A stretch of 64,000 nucleotides of DNA, taken from assembly GCF_003667565.1 (NCBI RefSeq), contig NZ_RCUX01000005.1, positions 62,001 to 126,000 of the forward strand, in the 5' to 3' direction. A program made the position numbers and the translations under genes. This DNA is from Mycetocola tolaasinivorans. GTDB lineage: Bacteria; Actinomycetota; Actinomycetes; Actinomycetales; Microbacteriaceae. The notes below the pieces were generated by a model. That model worked only from the letters and a program-made list of their open reading frames with translations, was not told the DNA's origin and searched no databases. Shown one piece after another: positions 36,113-43,625 of the stretch (its first letter is position 1; each line of letters opens with the position of its first letter).

Positions 36113-37040
36113 GGCACTCGTGGTGGGTGCGAACGGTTTTATCGGTTCGCACCTGGTGGATGCCCTCGCGCTGGCCGGTCACGACGTCACCGCGTTTGAC
36201 CGCTTTAGCTCGCAGGCACCCACGTTCACCCAGCCGGGCGTGCGGGTGTTCCGTGGGGAGTTCCTCAGCCGATCGGACCTCGAGGAGGCCGCGGCAGGGC
36301 AGGACCTGGTGTTCCACTTCCTCTCGACCACCACACCGGCCACCGCCGAATCCGACCCCACCCTTGATATTCGCACGAACATTGCGCAGACCGTCGAGCT
36401 GCTCGAATCCTGCGTGAGCGCGGGCGTCGGCCACTTCTACTTCGCCTCCACCGGCGGCGCCATCTATGGTGCCCAGGGGAAGGCCCTGTACGGGGAATCC
36501 GATCGCGCACTGCCGATCTCGCCCTACGGCATCGGCAAGCTCGCGATCGAGAACTACCTCAACTACTTCCAGACGCGCCACGGCCTGGACTCCACCGCCC
36601 TGCGTATCTCGAACCCCTATGGCACCCGCCAGCACCCGAACCGCCGACAGGGCCTGATCCCGATCGCGCTGCGCAACATCGCGCGTGGGGAGTCGGTTGT
36701 GCAGCTGGGTGACGGTTCGATGGTGCGCGACTACGTCTACGTGAGCGACCTGGTCGCAATGATCGTGGCGTTTATCGGCCGCGAAACCGAACACTCCCTC
36801 TATAACCTGGGCAGTGGACAGGGATATAGTGTGTCCGAGATCCTGGCCGCCCTGGCCCGGGTCACCGGTGAAGACTTCTCCATTGAGGAACGACCCAAGC
36901 CCGCAACCTTCGTCGACAGCGTGGTGCTCGACACCTCGCGTTTGCGCGCCGAGTTTGGTGAGCCCGCGCTCACCAGCCTCGACGTCGGGGTTGCCGCGAC
37001 CTGGGCCGAGATTAAGGAACAAACACATGGCCTCCGATAA
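36105..37040 (+). CDS. NAD-dependent nucleotide-sugar epimerase/dehydratase
   Basis: The 311-residue extended SDR has the loop ARALVVGANGFIGSHLVD, FASTGGAIYG and the catalytic YGIGK. It resembles UDP-glucose 4-epimerase-like proteins more than RmlB, which would show a different active-site Asp-Glu pair. The substrate cannot be fixed. The GTG start overlaps the upstream stop by 8 bp and the gene itself overlaps the next one by 14 bp, so the three genes are made together. Confidence 0.8.
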   Translation: MARALVVGANGFIGSHLVDALALAGHDVTAFDRFSSQAPTFTQPGVRVFRGEFLSRSDLEEAAAGQDLVFHFLSTTTPATAESDPTLDIRTNIAQTVELLESCVSAGVGHFYFASTGGAIYGAQGKALYGESDRALPISPYGIGKLAIENYLNYFQTRHGLDSTALRISNPYGTRQHPNRRQGLIPIALRNIARGESVVQLGDGSMVRDYVYVSDLVAMIVAFIGRETEHSLYNLGSGQGYSVSEILAALARVTGEDFSIEERPKPATFVDSVVLDTSRLRAEFGEPALTSLDVGVAATWAEIKEQTHGLR

Positions 37041-38010
37041 GACCGCCCCGCTGTTGACGGTGGCGATCCTCACCTACAACGGAGAGGACTACCTGGAGCG
37101 CATTCTGACGCAGGTGCGAAATCAGGAGCTCGACGGCGAGATCGAGGTTTTGGTCATCGACTCCGGCTCGACCGACTCGACGCTTGAGATCATCGGGCGC
37201 TTCCCCGAGGTTGTGCTGCACCAGATTCCGAACCACGAGTTTGGCCATGGACGCACCCGCAACCTCGCGGCACAGCTCGCACACGGTGAGTTCATCGCCT
37301 ACCTGACGCACGACGCGATTCCGCAGACCCCGTCGTGGGCGGCCGAGCTGCTTGCGCCGTTCGCGCTGTCCGAGCGCATCGTGGCCGTGATGGGCAAGCA
37401 GGTACCGCGGCCCGGGTGCTTCCCGCTGCTCAAGTACGAGATCCAGGGCATGTTTGCCGGGTTCGGCCCCGACTTTGGCACCGGCGTCTTCTATAAGGAC
37501 AAGTTTGTGCAGTCGGAGGGTGTGCTGGGGGCAATCGCGTTCTATTCGGACGTCAACTCCGCCGCTCGTCGGGCGTTCCTCACCGACGTGATTCCGTATC
37601 AGGACGTGCCCTACGCCGAGGACCAGCTCTTCGGCCGGGACCTGGTGGAGGCGGGCTACGTGAAGGCCTACGCGCCGCGCGGAGCCGTGGAGCACTCCAA
37701 CGATCTGACGCTGAGCGAGTATCGCAAGCGCATCTTTGACGAGACCGTGGGGCTGCGCCGGATCGGTCACGACATCCCCGTCCTGACCAAGAAGGCTCAG
37801 GCGAAGCTCACCGTACGCGGCATCCTGGGCGACACCCTGCGCATCCTCCGGGATCGGGAGTTCTCGTGGAAGCGCCGCCTGTTCTGGCTCGCGAACAACC
37901 CGCGCTACCAGGTCGCGAAGTGGAAGAGCTACCGCCGCTCGACCCTCGTTGATCTCGGCGATGAGGCCGCGCTGCGTAGCGGATCGCTCGAGCACTCGCG
38001 CAAGCGCTAG
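37027..38010 (+). CDS. Glycosyltransferase family 2, rhamnosyltransferase-like
   Basis: The 327-residue GT-A protein has LTVAILTYNGEDYLERIL, VLVIDSGSTDSTLEI, and GHGRTRNLAAQLAHGEFIAYLTHDA. The last pattern, with HG-x-TRN and THDA, is common in rhamnan and O-antigen rhamnosyltransferases. The C-terminus is basic and amphipathic. ATG at 37027 follows AAGGAAC by 8 nt. A long terminator follows. Confidence 0.8.
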   Translation: MASDKTAPLLTVAILTYNGEDYLERILTQVRNQELDGEIEVLVIDSGSTDSTLEIIGRFPEVVLHQIPNHEFGHGRTRNLAAQLAHGEFIAYLTHDAIPQTPSWAAELLAPFALSERIVAVMGKQVPRPGCFPLLKYEIQGMFAGFGPDFGTGVFYKDKFVQSEGVLGAIAFYSDVNSAARRAFLTDVIPYQDVPYAEDQLFGRDLVEAGYVKAYAPRGAVEHSNDLTLSEYRKRIFDETVGLRRIGHDIPVLTKKAQAKLTVRGILGDTLRILRDREFSWKRRLFWLANNPRYQVAKWKSYRRSTLVDLGDEAALRSGSLEHSRKR

Positions 38011-38016
38011 CGGCAC

Positions 38017-38061
38017 GCAGAGGGCCCCGGAATACCAACCTGGTACTCCGGGGCCCTCTGC
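38017..38061. terminator. Strong bidirectional hairpin terminator
   Basis: GCAGAGGGCCCCGGA and TCCGGGGCCCTCTGC form a 15-bp stem; TACCA/TGGTA extends it inward. It lies between the convergent GT2 and pyruvyltransferase genes. Confidence 0.85.
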
Positions 38062-38094
38062 GCGCGCCTGTGGCGCGAAAGGGGCCGCCCCGGG

Positions 38095-39282
38095 CTAGAC
38101 GCCGGAGCCGCGCAGCAGACCGAGCTTACGCGCGGCGCGAATCGGCAGTACCGACTCGAGCCGCTCAATGCGTGCCTGCTGTTCGGCGATGACTGCCTCA
38201 AGCTGCAGGTGGCTCGCGTAGATGTCACGCATTTCGCCGAGCGTGGCGAGCCGCCGGGCCTCCACCGAACCGAGCGCGAGGTCGTGATCCGCGATGACGC
38301 GTTCGGCCTGCTCGAGATAGAGGGCGTTCCGCCGTGCCTGCTCCTGCTCCGTAGGCTCCACCTGGGCGGGGAACCCGCCGCCGAGGAGACCCACATAGCG
38401 GTCGTAGGCGTCGTTGATGAGGGTAGCATCCGCATCGATCCGTGCGGTGAAATCCATCTCGCCCGAGCCCGCGCGTTCGAGGGCGGAGGTAAACTCGGCG
38501 TTATCGCGCACGAGCTGGCCCTCAAGGCCGCGGTCACGGAAGTAGTACTCGGCCTTGCGCTGGTGGATCGACACAAACGGCACGTTTTGGCCGTAGGAGA
38601 AGATCGAGGCGTGCAGGGAGGAGACCACGGTGAAGCGCATCTGTCCGAGTACCGAGTGCAGCTGCAGCGGCTCAAGCTTAGGCAGCATGATCGCGTCGGT
38701 CATATCGAACAGCGAGCGCATGAACGACTCGTCGCCGTTGTAGTGCGTGAAGGGGATGAAGACCTTGCGATAGGGGATCGCGTTGATCAGGGTCAGCAGA
38801 TCATCCACGAGGCGCAGCGAGTGCGGCACGAGGTGAATACCCACCACGGGTTCCCCCGCCTCGAGCCCCGGGATCTCGTAGTGCTCGGAGCGCATGATCG
38901 TCGTGGAGCACGGAAGCACCTCGACGTTATCCGCGTGCGGCGCGAGCGTCTCGGCCTCACGGCTGGAACGCGCGGACACGTACGCGTAGTCGCGCAGGTA
39001 GTCGAGGTCGTCGGCGCGATCCCAGATGCCGGCCGCGTTCAGGATGTGTGCGCCGCGGGGGCGGAACCGGTCGTAGAAGTCGTCCCCGGCGGTGCGGATC
39101 AGCTCCCCGCCACCGATGATCATGGGGGAGTCGGAGTTCGCGAGGGGGCCAAACGGGTCCACGATAACGTTGCCCACACCGCGGGCAGTCAACAGCTGCT
39201 CCGCGGCGATACCCATGGCGATGTCGCCGGTGTTGCGACTCACCGAGTCGTAGAGCAGTCCGGCGTCGATCTTGTCGTTCAT
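38095..39282 (-). CDS. Polysaccharide pyruvyl transferase family protein with C-terminal coiled coil
   Basis: The 395-residue protein shows NTGDIAMGIAAEQLL, IIGGGELIR, VGIHLVPHSLR and SSLHASIFSYGQNVPFVSI, features of the PF04230-type fold that ketalises pyruvate from PEP onto a glycan. After about residue 310 it continues into a charged helical tail (QEQARRNALYLEQ to IAEQQARIERLES) that should form a coiled coil. It follows wzt after 2 bp (TAAACATG). Pyruvylation of the chain end and a role in chain length are both inferences. Confidence 0.8.
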   Translation of the reverse strand: MNDKIDAGLLYDSVSRNTGDIAMGIAAEQLLTARGVGNVIVDPFGPLANSDSPMIIGGGELIRTAGDDFYDRFRPRGAHILNAAGIWDRADDLDYLRDYAYVSARSSREAETLAPHADNVEVLPCSTTIMRSEHYEIPGLEAGEPVVGIHLVPHSLRLVDDLLTLINAIPYRKVFIPFTHYNGDESFMRSLFDMTDAIMLPKLEPLQLHSVLGQMRFTVVSSLHASIFSYGQNVPFVSIHQRKAEYYFRDRGLEGQLVRDNAEFTSALERAGSGEMDFTARIDADATLINDAYDRYVGLLGGGFPAQVEPTEQEQARRNALYLEQAERVIADHDLALGSVEARRLATLGEMRDIYASHLQLEAVIAEQQARIERLESVLPIRAARKLGLLRGSGV

Positions 39283-39284
39283 GT

Positions 39285-40466
39285 TTAGGAGGTTACCGTT
39301 ATTTCGGGGTTGATTCGGATCAGGCCGTATCCAAAGTCGTTCTCCTCGACGGCAAACGAGGCGGCACCGGCGACACGGTGGAACGTCTGGCCCGCCTGAT
39401 TGCCGAGCCCGATGTTGATCAGATAGGTGCCCGCGCCCACCCGAACCTGGGGCAGCACGATCTCGAGGCTGTGCAGCCCGCGGGTGTTGGGCAGCACCAG
39501 TTCGGGGCGATCGAACGTGGTCATACCGTACATGTGGGTGCCGAGGGAGTTCTCGATCGAGAGCCCGATGCCCCAGCTTTCGCGCGGCTGCAGGATCTCG
39601 ACGTCGAGGCGCACCCGGATGTTATCGGGCTGACCGGCATCGGGGGTCGCGACGGCGCTGGCAATGCGGTAGCTGTCGACCGCGGGAGCCCCGGCCTTCT
39701 CCTTGTTCTCGGCCTCGTGCGCGACGCGGTCGGCCTCGTAGCCGGCACGCAGGATCGCGAGGCCCTTGGCCGGGTCGCCATCGTGCATGACCTTGCCGCC
39801 ATCGAGCACGATGACGCGGTCGCACAGCGAACCAACCTGGGCTGCGGAGTGGCTGACCAGCACGATGGTGCGGCCCTGGCTCTGGAACTCGGCGATCTTG
39901 TCCATGCACTTGCGCTGGAAGGGCTCGTCACCCACCGCGAGCACCTCGTCCACGAGCAGGAGGTCGGGTTCCACGTGGATGGCCACGGCGAAGGCCAGGC
40001 GCACGTACATGCCCGAGCTGTAGAACTTCACCTGGGTTTCGATGAACGACTCGATGCCGGAGAACTCGACCACGTCGTCAAAGATCGCGTCGGTTTCCTC
40101 TCGGCTGAGCCCGAGGATTGCGGCGTTCAGGTAGACGTTTTCGCGGCCGGTGAGGTCCGGGTGGAAACCCGCGCCGAGCTCGAGGAGCGCGGCGAGGCGC
40201 CCGCGGCGCTCAACCCGGCCGGTGGTGGGCTGCAGGATGCCGCCGATGACCTTGAGCAGGGTCGACTTGCCCGAGCCGTTGTGGCCCACGAGGCCCACGG
40301 TTGTGCCGGCCTGGATGGTGAGGTCGATGTTCGAGAGCGCCCAGAAGTCGTTGCGGTGCTCACGGGACTTCCGCACGTTGAGGATGCGCTCCTTGACGGA
40401 CTTGTCCTGGTGCAGCACGAAGCGCTTGGAGACGTCGTGGATGCGGATGATGTCGGTTGTGGTCAT
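39285..40466 (-). CDS. wzt: Polysaccharide ABC exporter ATP-binding protein with C-terminal carbohydrate-binding domain
   Basis: The 393-residue ATPase has Walker A GLVGHNGSGKSTLLK, signature YSSGMYVRLAFAVAI and Walker B LLLVDEVLAVGDE, all typical of the Wzt/TagH class. Residues about 265-393 form a beta-rich domain (VRLDVEILQPRESWGIG, HSLEIVLPQVRVGAGTY) like the Wzt C-terminal domain that reads the modified chain end. The gene is coupled to wzm (3-bp gap) and to the pyruvyltransferase, which fits export triggered by a terminal modification. Confidence 0.88.
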   Translation of the reverse strand: MTTTDIIRIHDVSKRFVLHQDKSVKERILNVRKSREHRNDFWALSNIDLTIQAGTTVGLVGHNGSGKSTLLKVIGGILQPTTGRVERRGRLAALLELGAGFHPDLTGRENVYLNAAILGLSREETDAIFDDVVEFSGIESFIETQVKFYSSGMYVRLAFAVAIHVEPDLLLVDEVLAVGDEPFQRKCMDKIAEFQSQGRTIVLVSHSAAQVGSLCDRVIVLDGGKVMHDGDPAKGLAILRAGYEADRVAHEAENKEKAGAPAVDSYRIASAVATPDAGQPDNIRVRLDVEILQPRESWGIGLSIENSLGTHMYGMTTFDRPELVLPNTRGLHSLEIVLPQVRVGAGTYLINIGLGNQAGQTFHRVAGAASFAVEENDFGYGLIRINPEITVTS

Positions 40467-40469
40467 GGT

Positions 40470-41408
40470 TTAGAGCTCCTGTGCAAAGCTGCCCTGAAGG
40501 CGGGCGAAGAGGCGCTGGGCGAGCCACAGCAGCACGAGGGAAATACCGAGGGTGATCAGCAGGCGAATCTCGAGGTTCGGCGGCCAGTACTGAACCAGGT
40601 CCTCGTGGGTTGCGGTCGATCCGGCGCTCCACAGGGCACGCTGCATCGAGACGATACACAGCGTGATCGGGTTGTTCAGGTAGATCTGCTCGAGCCAGTT
40701 ACCGTGCAGGTGCTGGTGCACAAAGCGGAGCGGATACACGATCGGCGAGGCCCAGAACAGGATGGTGATCGCGAGCTCGACAAAGTGCTGAATATCACGC
40801 AGGTAGACATTCAGCGCGGCAAGGGCCAGGCCGATCGCCGTGGCGAACACCACCAGGGTGATCAGCGCGAGCGGGGCAAGCAAGAGGTAGTCCGGCAGCG
40901 GCGGGGCCTTGAGCGCGACGAAGGCAATGACCAGGATGACCAGCTGCACGCCAAAGTTGAACAGGGCCGAACCCACCCCGGCCAGCGGGAAGATCTCGCG
41001 CGGCAGGTACACCTTCTTCACCAGACCGGAGTTCGACACGATCGAGCCCACGCCGGTATTGAGGATGTCGGTGAACAGCGCCCACATGGTGAGGCCGATG
41101 AACACGAAGATCGCAAAATCCGGGGTGTTTCGGGCGGCGCCGAGTACCTGACCAATGGCGAAGTAGTAGATCAGGAGCTGCGCGAGCGGGCGCGCGAGGC
41201 TCCAGACGATGCCGAGGCGGCTGTCCTTATACTTTGCGCGCAGCTCGCGGCGCACCAGTAGGCCGAGGAGCTCGCGGTGCTTCCAGATGTCGACGATCGA
41301 CGCGCGGGTGCCCGAGAAGAAGCCGGGGTTGTGCCCGACCGAGACAAAGGGTTCGGTCGACAGCCGGGCGATGCGGCTCTCCGCCGATTCGGCCGGGGTG
41401 TTGTTCAC
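40470..41408 (-). CDS. wzm: Polysaccharide ABC exporter permease
   Basis: The 312-residue permease has a cytoplasmic N-terminus, then LLVRRELRAKYKDSRLGIVW, six helices, and FWASPIVYPL near the end: the Wzm/TagG/RfbA pattern. I chose GTG at 41408 with GGAGG upstream; the frame to 41510 lacks a site. The divergent gene at 41595 and AT-rich bases at 41500-41530 suggest back-to-back promoters. Confidence 0.88.
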   Translation of the reverse strand: MNNTPAESAESRIARLSTEPFVSVGHNPGFFSGTRASIVDIWKHRELLGLLVRRELRAKYKDSRLGIVWSLARPLAQLLIYYFAIGQVLGAARNTPDFAIFVFIGLTMWALFTDILNTGVGSIVSNSGLVKKVYLPREIFPLAGVGSALFNFGVQLVILVIAFVALKAPPLPDYLLLAPLALITLVVFATAIGLALAALNVYLRDIQHFVELAITILFWASPIVYPLRFVHQHLHGNWLEQIYLNNPITLCIVSMQRALWSAGSTATHEDLVQYWPPNLEIRLLITLGISLVLLWLAQRLFARLQGSFAQEL

Positions 41409-41594
41409 GGACAGGGGTTCCTCCAGGACTCTGCGCACCCGCCCGCCGGAGCGGCGGACAAAGCGGGTGCACGTGGGTGCGGGCATATTTTGGCCAGCGT
41501 GTACAAGCATACTAATCTACGGATAATAGAGGTCGATGTGTGCCGTCTGGGCGCCGGGATTTCCCGGGTGCGAGCCCGCAACCGAGGAGTGGCC

Positions 41595-42968
41595 ATGAGT
41601 GACGCACGGCGATGGGGCATCCGAGTACTCGCGGCGTTTCTTTTGCTGGCCGCGAGCGTCGCGTTTGTCGGGGTCAACGCCGCCAAGCATCAGGCCCTCT
41701 CGCCGATTGACGAGTACGTCTATATCGACTATCTGGCAAAGGTGTCCTCCCAGCCCGCGGTTGCCGCGGGGGAGGCCACGGGGGCGTTTGCCCGCGAGTA
41801 TCTTGACTGCCACGGCGTGCAGTTTGCGCTGGAACCACGCCCCGAGTTTTGCGGCACGGGTCTGGCCGGATCCGACACGGACTACCCGTTCGGCGGGGCG
41901 AACACCGCGGACCTCTATACGCCGATCTACTTTGCGGTAACCCGGGTTCTGGCTCAGCCGATCATGATGATCGGCGGGCTGGACCTGGTGGCCGCGGGGC
42001 GCCTGGTGGGGAGCCTCTGGCTGGGGGCCGCGGCCATCCTGCTGGCGGCGACCCTTCGCCGAATGGGAGCGTCGCGTCTGCTCAGCGTGTGCGCTCCGCT
42101 GCTGCTGGTGGGATCCCTGCCGCTGTGGTGGGCCACCACCTTTGTGACGACCGATGCCACCGCGCCCCTGGCCGGGGCGGCGATGGCCTATGCCACCGTG
42201 AGGTGGCTACAGACCGGCCGGGCCGGATGGCTGCTTCCGGCCATCGCGACAGTCGTCACACTTGCCAAACTTCAGAATCTGATGGCGGTGGCGGCGTGTG
42301 CGCTGGCCATTATCGTGTTGGCCCTTCGCCGGGAGGGCGGCCCGACGCTGAAACGGGCGGTGCCGATCGTGGCGACGATGCTCGTCCTCCCCGTTGTGGG
42401 CCAGGGGCTGTGGAGCGTGCTGCGGCCGCGCGCCACGGAGCCGCTGTCCGGCGCGCAGGGCATTACCCAGCCCTTCACCCCCGACGCCCTGGTTCGCGAA
42501 GTCCTGCGCTTTTTCGGCTCCTATACCTCAAGCGGACGCGACCCCCTCCTCTTCAATGCACCCGGATACGCGGTGGCAACCCTGCTCGGGTGGGTGATCA
42601 TCGCGGGGCTGCTGGGCGTGCTGATTCGCGATGGCCGTCGTCACCCGGAACTCGCGCCGGGCGGGCACCCGGAATCGGACGGGGTACCGACACCGACGCG
42701 AATCGGTTTCGCTCTGGGCCTCGGGACCATCGTGGTGAGCCTGCTGGGCGGGCCACTCCTGGTGGCGGCACTCTGGGCTACGGGGCAGGGCTACTTCCCG
42801 CTGCCCAGCCGGTATGCGCTGTCCCTGTTTCCGCTCGCCCTGATCGTCACCGTCGGCTTTTTTGCGCGCACGCGTATCGGCAGGATCGCCCTGATCGTGG
42901 GTGGTCCGCTGGCCACGATCGCGGGTCTGTTCTTCGTGTTTACCGGGGTCCAGCTGGGCGTGGGATAG
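41595..42968 (+). CDS. Polytopic membrane protein (GT-C/DUF2142-like), paralogue of the protein at 47208-48698
   Basis: The 457-residue protein has about ten helices. Its first outside loop has ALSPIDEYVYIDYL, followed by ADLYTPIYFAVTRV, FVTTDATAPLAG and GYFPLPSRYALS. All four patches recur in the protein at 47208, so these are paralogues. An acidic motif in the first loop is typical of GT-C lipid-sugar glycosyltransferases; transferase activity is inference. GAGGAG lies 6 nt before the ATG at 41595. Confidence 0.7.
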   Translation: MSDARRWGIRVLAAFLLLAASVAFVGVNAAKHQALSPIDEYVYIDYLAKVSSQPAVAAGEATGAFAREYLDCHGVQFALEPRPEFCGTGLAGSDTDYPFGGANTADLYTPIYFAVTRVLAQPIMMIGGLDLVAAGRLVGSLWLGAAAILLAATLRRMGASRLLSVCAPLLLVGSLPLWWATTFVTTDATAPLAGAAMAYATVRWLQTGRAGWLLPAIATVVTLAKLQNLMAVAACALAIIVLALRREGGPTLKRAVPIVATMLVLPVVGQGLWSVLRPRATEPLSGAQGITQPFTPDALVREVLRFFGSYTSSGRDPLLFNAPGYAVATLLGWVIIAGLLGVLIRDGRRHPELAPGGHPESDGVPTPTRIGFALGLGTIVVSLLGGPLLVAALWATGQGYFPLPSRYALSLFPLALIVTVGFFARTRIGRIALIVGGPLATIAGLFFVFTGVQLGVG

Positions 42969-43109
42969 CCCGCGGTCGCAATAGTGATCCACGATCTTCC
43001 GCGACACGGGTATTCGACTCGGAGGCACCCGTCCATTAAGCTGACAGAGTAACCAGGGACGGTTGTGACTCATTCGAGCCACAACGCGGGGAGTGAAGGA
43101 GCAAATCCG

Positions 43110-43625
43110 GTGCAGAGACGTGCAACGAACCGGATGGGCGGCGGCAGCCGGCATCCACGATTGTTGGGTACCGGTGTGGGGGCTACCCTTGCGCTGCTCC
43201 TTCTTGCCGGCTGTGCCGTGCACGAACCCGACGACAACGCGTCACTCGGCCCCGGTCCCCTTCCTTCGAACCAGACGAGCGCCTCGCCCGGTACCGAAAC
43301 GGAAACCCCCGAAGACAGCACCGATGCCGTCCTGGTGCTGGCCAGCGTCGACGTTGACGGCGCGAACGTGTCCCTGTCGGGATACGTAAATGGCATCATC
43401 GAAGACGGTGGATCGTGCACCTATGAGCTCACGAGCGAAGAGGGCACCATCGAAAAGGTGGAGCGCGCCGGTGCGGCCGATCGCTCTACAACCAGTTGCG
43501 GCGTGGGACAGATCCCCGTCGAAAAGCTTCCGAGTGGGACGTGGACCGCACGTCTCGTCTATCAGCCCGTGGACGGTTCCGCAAAGCCGGTAACCTCCGC
43601 CCCCGAGTCCGTGGAGGTTCCATGA
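43110..43625 (+). CDS. Secreted lipoprotein coupled to surface repeat protein
   Basis: The 171-residue product has a basic N-terminus, a hydrophobic core and lipobox LLLAGC, then a Ser/Thr/Pro/Glu-rich linker and a small beta-type domain with two cysteines (GSCTYEL and TTSCGVG). The start GTG at 43110 has GAAGGAG upstream. Its stop overlaps the next gene (ATGA). Family unknown. Confidence 0.65.
   Translation: MQRRATNRMGGGSRHPRLLGTGVGATLALLLLAGCAVHEPDDNASLGPGPLPSNQTSASPGTETETPEDSTDAVLVLASVDVDGANVSLSGYVNGIIEDGGSCTYELTSEEGTIEKVERAGAADRSTTSCGVGQIPVEKLPSGTWTARLVYQPVDGSAKPVTSAPESVEVP

Noticed and set aside
36105..37040. Identification of this SDR as RmlB
   Set aside because: The active-site and length features fit a general epimerase better; RmlB-type motifs were not seen.
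39378..41261. A 627-codon plus-strand frame
   Set aside because: It is antisense to wzt and wzm, whose motifs are clear.
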